From positions 1 through 49,843 of the forward strand of contig JAQWDH010000008.1 of assembly GCA_028705565.1 (NCBI GenBank): a stretch of DNA of 49,843 bases, given 5' to 3'. Below, one piece after another: positions 18,728 to 29,397 of this stretch. The DNA is from Patescibacteria group bacterium. Lineage in GTDB: Bacteria; Patescibacteriota; Patescibacteriia; Magasanikbacterales; GWA2-37-8. A model generated the notes under the pieces. It saw only the letters and a program-made list of their open reading frames with translations. It made no database searches and had not been told where the DNA came from. Within the stretch, counting starts at the first letter, position 1; each line of letters begins with the position of its first letter. Both the position numbers and the translations under genes were made by a program.

Positions 18728-20161
18728 TCAATTATTTTGTACTTTTATGTTGACCTCTCTGTCAACGCTCAAATCGGACGATAATTCATAACGGCTGTCG
18801 TTTCGTTTTTCCGATGTTTTATCCGGAGAAGACGACAATATATTCTTATCAAAATTCAGGTCCAAAGTCAATTTATAATTTCCGGCGCCAATCTGCTTTT
18901 GAATAAATAATGTGTACACCCCGACTTTTAATTTATCGCTGATTATTTCCGGCAAATAATATTTCCAAGTCAATTCCTTCGTATCCCCCGGTTCTATGGA
19001 GATAAAAGTTCCAAACCATTGTTTTCCTTTTTCAATGCCTGAATCAAATAACGCGGAACCGGCGTTTCTTTTTATAGGACCTTCCACTTTCACAAATTCA
19101 CTGCCGACAGGAACGAAAATTCTCGCGTAATCCAAATATCGGCTTGTTCTCCAATCAAACATTCCCTTATGTTCATACTTCATTTTGACAGCGGCCAAAA
19201 TTTTACCTGATTTTTCAGGGGTTAAAGTATAAGAAAGTTCGCGTTTTAAAGAAACGTCTGTTTTCAACGCGCCCATATTGGCGTCAACCCAAAGTAAATA
19301 ATCTCCGCTCGTATTTTTCATTTCTCCGGCCCAGCCCTTTGTTTTTAAAATATTTTCCTTTTCACTATCAATTGAATAAAAGACAAGCTGTTTTTCCGCG
19401 AACATCCGCTCAATCAAAGAAAAATACTCGGACCAATTTTTTAAAATTTCCAACGGCATTTTTGCGACAAAAGCTCCTGTCAAATCAGACAGCGCCTTTT
19501 TTCGTTCAGCAAAATCCGCGCCCTTTTTGGCATATCCGTATTCCACTTCGTATTCAAGTTTTTCCGTAAAATTTTTCGCGTCGTATTTTATGCCTCCGAC
19601 AGTGATTGGACCGCTTAACGCCAATGTTTCTTCAATAAAAGTCGGGGTAATACCGATAACTGCGGTGATTTCGTCAGCCGCGACACCATTTTCCAATTTA
19701 TAAAGCTCCAATGATTTTTTTGACGATTCAATGAAATCCGGCGACCAATTACTGTCGCGGAAACCCCATTTTTTGACTCCCAAATACTTGGCTATCGGCT
19801 CGGGCGGCGTTGGCAAGATTTCTTTATTCGCTGAATTGTCCAAAATTTCCGTTCCTTCCACTTTTAAAATTTTTGGCAGTCCGTTGTTCATACTCATTAC
19901 GGCGTAAGCGCCGATAAATCCCCCTCCTGGCCTGATTTCCGTGTTGTTTAAAAATAAAATTAAAAATGTCTGCGGTTTTTCAAAACCCAAAAAATACGTC
20001 AAAAAATTCCCTTCTGAAAATTTGGCAGGCAGCTTTTTAACCACTTCATTCGCTATTGTCTGCCTAAATTCTCCGGAAGAAAAAAATTTTTTCACTCCAT
20101 AAGAACCGGCCGCGAATAAAGCGATTAAAATCAAACCGGCGACTAATAATTTTTTTAACAT
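18728..20161 (-). CDS. DUF4012-like membrane-anchored protein; start revised to MLKKLLVAG
   Basis: TFLILFLNNTEIRPGGGFIGAYAVMSMNNG, GFRDSNWSPDF. Confidence 0.82.
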   Translation of the reverse strand: MLKKLLVAGLILIALFAAGSYGVKKFFSSGEFRQTIANEVVKKLPAKFSEGNFLTYFLGFEKPQTFLILFLNNTEIRPGGGFIGAYAVMSMNNGLPKILKVEGTEILDNSANKEILPTPPEPIAKYLGVKKWGFRDSNWSPDFIESSKKSLELYKLENGVAADEITAVIGITPTFIEETLALSGPITVGGIKYDAKNFTEKLEYEVEYGYAKKGADFAERKKALSDLTGAFVAKMPLEILKNWSEYFSLIERMFAEKQLVFYSIDSEKENILKTKGWAGEMKNTSGDYLLWVDANMGALKTDVSLKRELSYTLTPEKSGKILAAVKMKYEHKGMFDWRTSRYLDYARIFVPVGSEFVKVEGPIKRNAGSALFDSGIEKGKQWFGTFISIEPGDTKELTWKYYLPEIISDKLKVGVYTLFIQKQIGAGNYKLTLDLNFDKNILSSSPDKTSEKRNDSRYELSSDLSVDREVNIKVQNN

Positions 20162-20166
20162 AAATG

Positions 20167-21651
20167 TCAGCTTCTTTTTTTTATGGAAACATTGAAACCC
20201 AAATATTTTCCGAACATCAAATGCGTGACCGCGTCTATACAGGGAATGGAGGAAAAACACACCAGCGACACCGGCAAAAGAACCCATTGCAAAACCATAA
20301 AAAGATACTTAAAACGCGGATGAGTTTCCGGCCTGGTCGGCAAAAGCAACATACTCATCACCGCTGAAGTGAGGAGCCCGAGCATCGCCAGCATCATCAA
20401 ATTCTGCAAAATATGTGGCGCGTTGAAAAACAAAGCGCTTTGCCGAACCTCGTTGCCGGCGACCCAAAGCGGCAGTTGCCCCAAAAGCGTAATCAAAATC
20501 GCAACCACTCCCCAACTCCATTTTCCTTCCCATTCGCTAAACACCAATTTTAATTTTTTCAGACGATTTATTTCAGGATGAAACCGGAACCGCCAAAGCA
20601 GATATGGAATATGTTCGGTTCCCCAAGCCCAACGCCTTTGCTGAAAATAAAGATTTTTCAAGCTTACTATCAAACTGTCGTCGCGCACCGTGTCCATTGA
20701 AACAGGAACATAAAGCGGGGTTACTTCGTAATCTCCCCCGTAACGCAGCCAGCATAAATAAAATATGCGCGAGTCCTCGCTTACAATGTCTTTTGGATGC
20801 CCGCCGCAGTCAACAATCGCTTTAAAACTCATACTGTGGGAAGAAAACGTGACCAAATTATCCAAACGCGCCAAACTGAAAAGCATCCAAAATGTCGTGC
20901 CGAACGCCATAATTCTCAAAACAGATGGCGACTCCCAAAGATTATTATTGTATAAAGTAATCGGTTGGAACGAACTTCTTTCAGGATGCGGGTGCCGGCA
21001 ATACATATAATTCAAATGCGCGAAAAATTGCGGATGCGCAATCGTGTCAATGTCAAACACCGAAGCGATAATATCTTCATACCGCCATCCGCGCTCATCA
21101 ACGTATTTTTTAAATTCTTTTTCCGCGCTGTGGATGTTGGAACCTTTTCCCGGAATTTCTCCGAGCAAATTCGCCGGATGCGTGAAACAAAGCAAGTCCG
21201 CAAAAACTCCTCCGTATTCTTTCAACGCCTGCTCTTTAATTTTTTCCCAATGTTCTTTTTTTCTTTCCTCGCCTGACAAAATAATATAAATTTTTTCAGC
21301 CGGATAAGTGGATTTTTTTATCGCTTCCAGCGTCATTTTTACCACGCCCCACTCTTCATTATACAAAGGCAAAAAAACCGCGTTTTTGATTCCTTCCCAT
21401 TTTGGAAATTCTTTTCGCAAAAGCGACATCCAGTCATTTTTTGTCGCGCTTCTGAATCTGCGCCAAGACAAAACGACATAAAAAGAAAAATAAATAACAC
21501 GCAAAACCCAATAAACGTCAAAAACCAAAATAAAATAAATCATCCATAATGGCCTGATGAAAGACAAAGAAATTCCCAAAATTAAAGTAAGCCAGATGGA
21601 TAGTCCGGGCAAAATTTCATACAAACGATAACGATGATAATCGGATAACAT
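20167..21651 (-). CDS. Membrane glycosyltransferase, GT2-like
   Basis: Multiple TMs; VFDIDTIAHPQFF, QQRRWAWGTEH (Q/RxxRW-like motif). Confidence 0.82.
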   Translation of the reverse strand: MLSDYHRYRLYEILPGLSIWLTLILGISLSFIRPLWMIYFILVFDVYWVLRVIYFSFYVVLSWRRFRSATKNDWMSLLRKEFPKWEGIKNAVFLPLYNEEWGVVKMTLEAIKKSTYPAEKIYIILSGEERKKEHWEKIKEQALKEYGGVFADLLCFTHPANLLGEIPGKGSNIHSAEKEFKKYVDERGWRYEDIIASVFDIDTIAHPQFFAHLNYMYCRHPHPERSSFQPITLYNNNLWESPSVLRIMAFGTTFWMLFSLARLDNLVTFSSHSMSFKAIVDCGGHPKDIVSEDSRIFYLCWLRYGGDYEVTPLYVPVSMDTVRDDSLIVSLKNLYFQQRRWAWGTEHIPYLLWRFRFHPEINRLKKLKLVFSEWEGKWSWGVVAILITLLGQLPLWVAGNEVRQSALFFNAPHILQNLMMLAMLGLLTSAVMSMLLLPTRPETHPRFKYLFMVLQWVLLPVSLVCFSSIPCIDAVTHLMFGKYLGFNVSIKKRS

Positions 21652-21672
21652 AAATTAAATTTCAAAATCAGT

Positions 21673-22146
21673 TTAAATTTTGGGTTTGCCGATATTCGCT
21701 TCTCCACTGTATTTGGCGCTCACATACAAACCGATTGGGGCTTTTTTAATCAGCGACGCGACCTCATCAAGGTCAAAATCTTTTCCGATGCCGACAACCG
21801 AAATTTTTAAAACATACGCCAAAGTGTTGGCAATCGTGACGACCACGCGCGTGGCAGTGAACCGCCCCACTCCGACGACAACTGCCAAACCTTCCAAATC
21901 AAAAATTTTTTTGCCGGCTTTCGCCAAAAACGAATTAAGAAAAAACAGGACTCCTTTGTTTTTCGGGTCCTTATATTCTTTCTTTTTCCAAATTTTTCCG
22001 ACGGAATAAACAAAAACGATTTTTCCGTCTTCCGAACCGTCCATTATCAAAAACATATTCAACTTTATAAAACGATGTTTTGACAAAAATAAAAAATAAC
22101 ACAGCTTATGTAATTCCTTACCTTCTTCGTTTTCGTATTTTCGCAC
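21673..22146 (-). CDS. tsaB: TsaB-like protein (tRNA t6A biosynthesis), divergent or short
   Basis: MFLIMDGSEDGKIVFV..., DLEGLAVVVGVGRFTATRVVVTIANTLAYVLKI resembles GxGPGSFTGLRIGLATAKGLA; true start probably internal. Confidence 0.65.
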   Translation of the reverse strand: MRKYENEEGKELHKLCYFLFLSKHRFIKLNMFLIMDGSEDGKIVFVYSVGKIWKKKEYKDPKNKGVLFFLNSFLAKAGKKIFDLEGLAVVVGVGRFTATRVVVTIANTLAYVLKISVVGIGKDFDLDEVASLIKKAPIGLYVSAKYSGEANIGKPKI

Positions 22147-22236
22147 CTTTCATAGTTCGTACGTAATTTAATTCGCATGTAATTTAATATCAATTTTATC
22201 TTAATTTGCCAGAAAAATCAATACTATGTCTAAAAC

Positions 22237-22265
22237 AAAACATCCCGACTTGGTCGGGATGTTTT
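22237..22265 (-). terminator. groESL terminator AAAACATCCCGAC-caa-GTCGGGATGTTTT
   Basis: Perfect 13-bp stem just after the groEL stop. Confidence 0.85.
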
Positions 22266-22286
22266 GAAAATTTAATTTGTATTTTT

Positions 22287-24258
<1,972 letters not shown>

Positions 24259-24288
24259 AGGCGTAAAATTAAAATTAATAAATTAATT

Positions 24289-24315
24289 TTATCACTCGCT
24301 TTTATTGAGTGATAA
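24289..24315 (-). promoter_or_regulatory. CIRCE-type operator TTATCACTC-N9-GAGTGATAA upstream of groES
   Basis: 9-bp perfect arms with a 9-bp spacer; differs from canonical TTAGCACTC-N9-GAGTGCTAA by one symmetric change per arm. Confidence 0.8.
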
Positions 24316-24327
24316 ATTCCGTCCGTA

Positions 24328-24356
24328 ATTTTATATCAAACCAAAAAACTTGTCAA
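24328..24356 (-). promoter_or_regulatory. groESL promoter TTGACA-17-TAAAAT
   Basis: Minus strand, directly upstream of the CIRCE-like element. Confidence 0.6.
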
Positions 24357-24384
24357 GGGACATAGCGGCTTTCGCCTTAAAATT

Positions 24385-24419
24385 AAAACAAGCATGGTTG
24401 GGTATGCTTGTTTTAATTA
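24385..24419. terminator. Inverted repeat AAAACAAGCAT-ggttgg-GTATGCTTGTTTT downstream of rplU
   Basis: Long stem with A/T flanks, just after the rplU stop. Confidence 0.65.
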
Positions 24420-24427
24420 GATTATCA

Positions 24428-24733
24428 TTATTTTATTTCAACCGCCGTGTATCTCTGTCTGTGCCCGTAAACTTTGTGAAAACGGACTTTGCGTTTGAAT
24501 TTTTCAACCCTGATGGTGCGGTTCTTTCCTTGCTTGATTATCTCGGCGGAAATCTCCACGCCTTCCAAATAAGGAGCGCCGACTTTCGCGTTGCTTCCAT
24601 CGTCGTCGGCAGTAAGCAAAACTTTGTCAAAAACCGCTTTTTCCCCTTCTTTTTGGAGTAATTTCTCAATTTTTATTTTTTCACCGGTTTTAACCAAATA
24701 TTGTTTTCCACCGGTTTCAATGACTGCTAACAT
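24428..24733 (-). CDS. rplU: 50S ribosomal protein L21
   Basis: MLAVIETGGKQYLVKTGEKIKIEKL, HRQRYTAVEI. Confidence 0.95.
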   Translation of the reverse strand: MLAVIETGGKQYLVKTGEKIKIEKLLQKEGEKAVFDKVLLTADDDGSNAKVGAPYLEGVEISAEIIKQGKNRTIRVEKFKRKVRFHKVYGHRQRYTAVEIK

Positions 24734-24769
24734 AGATTTTGATTATTATTAAAAATTTACAGTGAAAAT

Positions 24770-24798
24770 ACTATATCAAATAAATGAAAAAATGTCAA
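24770..24798 (-). promoter_or_regulatory. rplU promoter TTGACA-17-TATAGT
   Basis: Minus-strand near-consensus hexamers. Confidence 0.65.
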
Positions 24799-24864
24799 TG
24801 CGCGCGGACTTTTAGCGGACTTTTAGACCGCGGACTATTGACTATTTGCTGTTTAATTAAAAAA

Positions 24865-24883
24865 GGAGAGACTGCGTCTCTCC
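24865..24883. terminator. Hairpin GGAGAGA-ctgcg-TCTCTCC
   Basis: Perfect 7-bp stem downstream of 24951-25160. Confidence 0.45.
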
Positions 24884-24950
24884 GATTTTCGCTATTTTTT
24901 TGACAACAGGAAATCTCTATTTTCCATTTTTATATCCTCCTTAAAAAATT

Positions 24951-25160
24951 TTATTTTTTTCTTGCAATGTCTTCTTTGTTATTTGTAAGAAACACTTCTG
25001 CCCCGCACCTCGGACAAAATATATAATATACCACGCCATTCATCCCGAGTTTGTATTTGATTTTTTCTTTGTCCTCATACTCCATTACAAAACGACAGGA
25101 ACAAAATGGACATTTTTTCTGTCCAAACGCTCTTGCTACTTTGTTTTCTAAAATTTTCAT
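24951..25160 (-). CDS. Small zinc-ribbon protein, 69 aa
   Basis: KKCPFCSCRF...IFCPRCGAEVF. Confidence 0.65.
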   Translation of the reverse strand: MKILENKVARAFGQKKCPFCSCRFVMEYEDKEKIKYKLGMNGVVYYIFCPRCGAEVFLTNNKEDIARKK

Positions 25161-25354
25161 CGCATTTCCTCCCCTTCATTCATTTTCCAAAAAACATCCG
25201 GCGGTATTAACAACGGACATTCTTCGTTGTTACAAAAATTTTTTTCTTGTTTTTTACTGTCTGTGTCTGCGTATAATATCCAAAAACTTACAAAAACCAA
25301 CGCCACAAACATCAACAATATTATTAATAACGCTATTTTTTCCTTTTTTTTCAT
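25157..25354 (-). CDS. Small single-TM protein, 65 aa
   Basis: MKKKEKIALLIILLMFVALVFVSFWILYADTD...; stop overlaps the next start; SD-like aaggag upstream. Confidence 0.6.
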   Translation of the reverse strand: MKKKEKIALLIILLMFVALVFVSFWILYADTDSKKQEKNFCNNEECPLLIPPDVFWKMNEGEEMR

Positions 25355-25442
25355 CGTCTTCTCCTTAAAATGTCAAGGTTCCAAATATAAATTTAACACT
25401 CAATCTTAAAAAAGTCAACGGTTTTCTTATGACTGTCTTCTG

Positions 25443-27872
25443 TTATTTTTTATGATTTCCGACTATTTTTATCATTTCCACCCAAAATATGGAAGCAAGC
25501 CCGACAAACAAAACCAAAAGCCAATAAACGGGCTTAAGAGGAACGGTGCCGAGCGCTTTGTTTAAAAACGGCGAATATACCGCCACAAAAATCAAAACAA
25601 ACCCATAAGCCACGCCTCCGAACAAAAATTTGTTTTTAAAAAAATTTTCCATGTGAAAAATGGATTTTTTCAAATTTTTAAAAGCGAAAACAAAAATCAA
25701 ACTAACCGAACCGGCGGACGCGAAAACAATGGTGCGCGCCAAAAATAAATCTCCGACTTTTTCGTAGAAATACCAAAAAAACAAAAGGCACAACGCTCCG
25801 GTGCTCAAACTTACGGTGAATATCAAATATTTCATATACTTGTCCAAAATCGGTTCTTTTTTTATGTCCCTCGGTTTTTCTTCCATCAGTCCGTTTTCTT
25901 TCGGTTCAAAACCGAGCGAGACATCGGGCGGCCCGTCGCAAATCAAATTTATCCAAAGTATCTGCGCCACGGTCAAAGGCGCGGGCAGACGCAAAATCAA
26001 AGCTCCGAATATCAAAGATATTTCCTCAAATGAATTCGCTAAAACATATCCGGCAACTTTTTTAATATTGGAAAAAATAAGCCGACCCTCTTCGCAAGCC
26101 GCCACAATGGTGGAAAAATTATTATCCAAAAGAATTAAATCGCCGGCTTCTTTCGCCACATCCGTGCCATTGCCGACAACCACTCCGATATCGGCTTTTT
26201 TTAAAGCCGGCGCGTCATTGACTCCGTCTCCTGTCATAGCGACAATCTCGCCTTTTTCCTGCAAAACCCTGATTATTTTCATTTTCTGGCGCGGAGTCGT
26301 TCTTGTGAATAAAATTATTTTTCCAATAACCCTTTTTAATTCGCTGTCAGAAATTTTTTCCAATTCTTTTCCTTCCATCACATTTTCCGGCGAAATGTCA
26401 AAACCTAAATTTTTCGCCACTTTTTCCGCCGTGCGTCGGTAGTCCCCGGTCACAATTTTTATCTTTATGCCGGCCATTAAAGCCGACTTTATCGCCTCTT
26501 TTACACCCGGTCTTATCGGGTCTTCTATTCCGACTATTCCAAGCCAAATAAAATTTTCCTTTTCGCGAAAATCTCCTCCGTCTTCTTTACACGCGACGCC
26601 AAGCACCCTTAGCCCTTCGCTTCCCCATTTTTCAATTTTATCAATGATTTTTTCTTTTTCTTCTTTGGAAACGCGGCAAAAATCCAAAACAATTTCAGGA
26701 GCGCCCAAAATAAAAGCAGTATCTTTCTCGCCAAACTTATTCACGCTCATCATATATTTTTTTTCACTGTCAAACGGCTCTTCAAAAATTCTTTTGTGCG
26801 CGTCAAATATATTTTGCGGGTCAATATTTCCGTTTTCGCGCGCGTAATCCCAAAGCGAAATTTCCAAACCGCTTCTCTGCTCATTCGCCAATATCAAAGC
26901 CAACCGCGCTTTTTCAAAATCCAAAAATTCGGCGCGCGCGACTTTCATCACGCCTTCTGTCAATGTTCCGGTTTTGTCCGTGCAAATTACGGATGTTGAA
27001 CCGAGCGTTTCCATTGAAAGAAGCCGTTTTACCAATCCTTTTTTCTTCAAAACTCTGCGCATTCCGATCGCCAAAATAATTGTTATCGCCGCAGGCAAAC
27101 CCTCCGGTATTCCGGCGATTGACAAAACCACCGCCATTTTAAACATATTCCAAGTTTCTTGCCCGAATAAAATTCCAACCGCGAAAACAAAAACGCAAAT
27201 CGCCAAAATCAAAAGCGCCATGTATTTGATGAAAATTTCAAGTTTCAATTGCAATGGCGTTTTCGGTTCTTTAATTTCCGCCAAACTTTGGCTGATTTTT
27301 CCCATTTCTGTTTCATCGCCGATTTTTAAAACTTCCATAACACCGCGTCCGCCGACAATTGTCGTGCCCATAAAAACACTGTTTTTTTCTTTTTGCGCGG
27401 TTTTTTCAACCCCTTCCTCCTCGCCGGTTAAAATCGCTTCCTGCGCGACAAGATTTATTGATTCTATTATTTTTCCATCAGCCGGCAACTTGTCTCCGGC
27501 GCGCAAAGCGACAAAATCTCCTACAACTAATTCTTTCGCGTCAATTTCTTTCTTTTTACCGTCTCTTATTACGGTGGCTTTTGGAGATAAAATTTTTCTT
27601 AAAGCGACAAGCGTTTTTTGCGCCTTATATTCTTGAAAAAATCCGAAAATAGCGTTAAAAAAAGTAACAAACGAAATTAAAACGGCATCAATGTTTTCCT
27701 TAAAAATCAAAGAGATGCCCGCGACAGCGAGCAAAACGTAAACCAGCGGATTTTTAAACTGTCCCAAAAATATCAAAAACAAAGAAACTTTTTCTTTTCC
27801 TGATAAAATATTTTCGCCGTATTTTTTTCTTTTTTCCTCCGCGTCCGCTTCGGTTAAACCTTTGTAAGGCAT
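25443..27872 (-). CDS. Cation-transporting P-type ATPase (PII/Ca2+-type)
   Basis: ICTDKTGTLTEG, IAGIPEGLPAAITI, MTGDGVNDAPALKKADIGV. Confidence 0.94.
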   Translation of the reverse strand: MPYKGLTEADAEEKRKKYGENILSGKEKVSLFLIFLGQFKNPLVYVLLAVAGISLIFKENIDAVLISFVTFFNAIFGFFQEYKAQKTLVALRKILSPKATVIRDGKKKEIDAKELVVGDFVALRAGDKLPADGKIIESINLVAQEAILTGEEEGVEKTAQKEKNSVFMGTTIVGGRGVMEVLKIGDETEMGKISQSLAEIKEPKTPLQLKLEIFIKYMALLILAICVFVFAVGILFGQETWNMFKMAVVLSIAGIPEGLPAAITIILAIGMRRVLKKKGLVKRLLSMETLGSTSVICTDKTGTLTEGVMKVARAEFLDFEKARLALILANEQRSGLEISLWDYARENGNIDPQNIFDAHKRIFEEPFDSEKKYMMSVNKFGEKDTAFILGAPEIVLDFCRVSKEEKEKIIDKIEKWGSEGLRVLGVACKEDGGDFREKENFIWLGIVGIEDPIRPGVKEAIKSALMAGIKIKIVTGDYRRTAEKVAKNLGFDISPENVMEGKELEKISDSELKRVIGKIILFTRTTPRQKMKIIRVLQEKGEIVAMTGDGVNDAPALKKADIGVVVGNGTDVAKEAGDLILLDNNFSTIVAACEEGRLIFSNIKKVAGYVLANSFEEISLIFGALILRLPAPLTVAQILWINLICDGPPDVSLGFEPKENGLMEEKPRDIKKEPILDKYMKYLIFTVSLSTGALCLLFFWYFYEKVGDLFLARTIVFASAGSVSLIFVFAFKNLKKSIFHMENFFKNKFLFGGVAYGFVLIFVAVYSPFLNKALGTVPLKPVYWLLVLFVGLASIFWVEMIKIVGNHKK

Positions 27873-27878
27873 AAAAAA

Positions 27879-28343
27879 TTATTTGATTATTTCAATTTTG
27901 TCTCCTATTTTAAAACCGTTTTTTTCCGCGTAACCGGCAGGCAGTTCCAAAACGAGCGTTGATGGTAAACGCGAATAATATTTTATTAAATCTTTTTCTT
28001 CTTTACCCGGTTCAATCGGAACATTTTTCGCGAAATCAATAATTCCGGTTTCATCCGCCCACACGATATCCAAAGAAAATTTCATATCGCGCATCACGAT
28101 TGAATGCTGGCCTTTGTTCGCGAAAACAAAAAGCATTCCGCCATATTTTCCCAAATCTTTTTTTCCGCTTAATCCTTTAAATCGGTGCGCCGCCGTGTCA
28201 GCGACTAAAACCTTTATTTCTTTGCCGCCGATTTTTACAATCGTCTTCGGCCAATACGCGCCATACGCTCTCAAGCCAATCGCGGATAAAAAAAGCAAAA
28301 CCAAAAAAATAATTTCCCATTTTTTTAAAAACTTTTTTTTCAT
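27879..28343 (-). CDS. DUF192-family exported protein
   Basis: VADTAAHRFKGLSGKKDLGKYGGMLFVF...MRDMKFSLDIVWAD. Confidence 0.85.
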   Translation of the reverse strand: MKKKFLKKWEIIFLVLLFLSAIGLRAYGAYWPKTIVKIGGKEIKVLVADTAAHRFKGLSGKKDLGKYGGMLFVFANKGQHSIVMRDMKFSLDIVWADETGIIDFAKNVPIEPGKEEKDLIKYYSRLPSTLVLELPAGYAEKNGFKIGDKIEIIK

Positions 28344-29380
28344 ATATTTTTAATTTTTTGTTTTTTTTCAATCCAAATTCCGAACACTAGCATTAAAAGT
28401 CCCAAAAAAATCAAAGCAAATAACTTTTGCGCGCTTTGAAAAAACAATGTGGTCGTTCCGAAAACGAAAGCGAAAGCATAAAGAGCGACAACGGTTTTCC
28501 GATGTCCAAACCCCAAATCAAGCAAACGGAAATGCAAATGTTCTCTGTCGCCTCTTCCAACAGGTTTGCCGCGCCTGAAACGCAGATAAACCACGCGCGC
28601 CAAATCAAAAATCGGAATCGCCATCACAAGCAACGCGGTAGCGATTTTTCCTCCGGCTATAACTGATAAAACGCCCAAAATAAAACCCAAAAACAAACCA
28701 CCTCCTTCGCCCAAAAATATCTTGGCCGGATAAAAATTAAATATCAAAAATCCCAAACAAGCTCCGGCAAAAATCAAAGCCAAAAGCGCCACATCCGGCT
28801 GATGCCAACGTTCACCGTTCGCGATAAAATAAATCATCAAAGCCCCAATGGCTGTTATACCGGTTGCCAATCCGTCAAGTCCGTCCAAAATTTTCACCGT
28901 GTAAATCATCCCTAAAATCCAAAAAAATACGATAATGTCCGCGAAAACCAACCAATTACCAAGACGGATAAAGTCCAAATAAAAAATTCCGCCAAATGGA
29001 TTTGTAATTTTTTCCAATCCTACTCCGCCGGCTATGACTATAAAAACCGCGAACGCGGACAATGCCAAACGAGGCAAAACCGGCAAAGAATATTTGTCGT
29101 CAAAATACCCGACCGCCATCAATATCAAACTACCGATAAAAACCCAAAATAATTTATCAACTGACAAATTGCGTCCGAATAAATTCGTAAAACAAAAAAT
29201 ATAACCTATCATTACCCAAAAAACCGAAAAAATCGCGATGCCGCCCAAAAGCGGAACTGGCCGTCCGTGCTTTTTCCGCTCATCGTCGGGCGTGTCAACT
29301 ATATTTAAAAACAACGCCAAACGGCGCGCGGCGAAGGTAAAAATTATTGATAAAATTATAGCGATGAAAAAATACAACAC
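28340..29380 (-). CDS. WecA/MraY-like phospho-sugar transferase (glycosyltransferase family 4)
   Basis: RPVPLLGGIAIF, AVGYFDDKYSLP, KILDGLDGLATGIT, KIFLGEGGGLFLGF, DREHLHFRLLDLG. Confidence 0.9.
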   Translation of the reverse strand: MLYFFIAIILSIIFTFAARRLALFLNIVDTPDDERKKHGRPVPLLGGIAIFSVFWVMIGYIFCFTNLFGRNLSVDKLFWVFIGSLILMAVGYFDDKYSLPVLPRLALSAFAVFIVIAGGVGLEKITNPFGGIFYLDFIRLGNWLVFADIIVFFWILGMIYTVKILDGLDGLATGITAIGALMIYFIANGERWHQPDVALLALIFAGACLGFLIFNFYPAKIFLGEGGGLFLGFILGVLSVIAGGKIATALLVMAIPIFDLARVVYLRFRRGKPVGRGDREHLHFRLLDLGFGHRKTVVALYAFAFVFGTTTLFFQSAQKLFALIFLGLLMLVFGIWIEKKQKIKNI

Positions 29381-29397
29381 AACTTTTTTTTAAAATC

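Noticed and set aside
25801-27636. Long plus-strand ORFs (213 aa and 220 aa) antisense to the P-type ATPase
   Set aside because: Antisense shadow of a strongly conserved coding frame; Ser/Pro/Ile-rich low-information translations, no SD or promoter noted.
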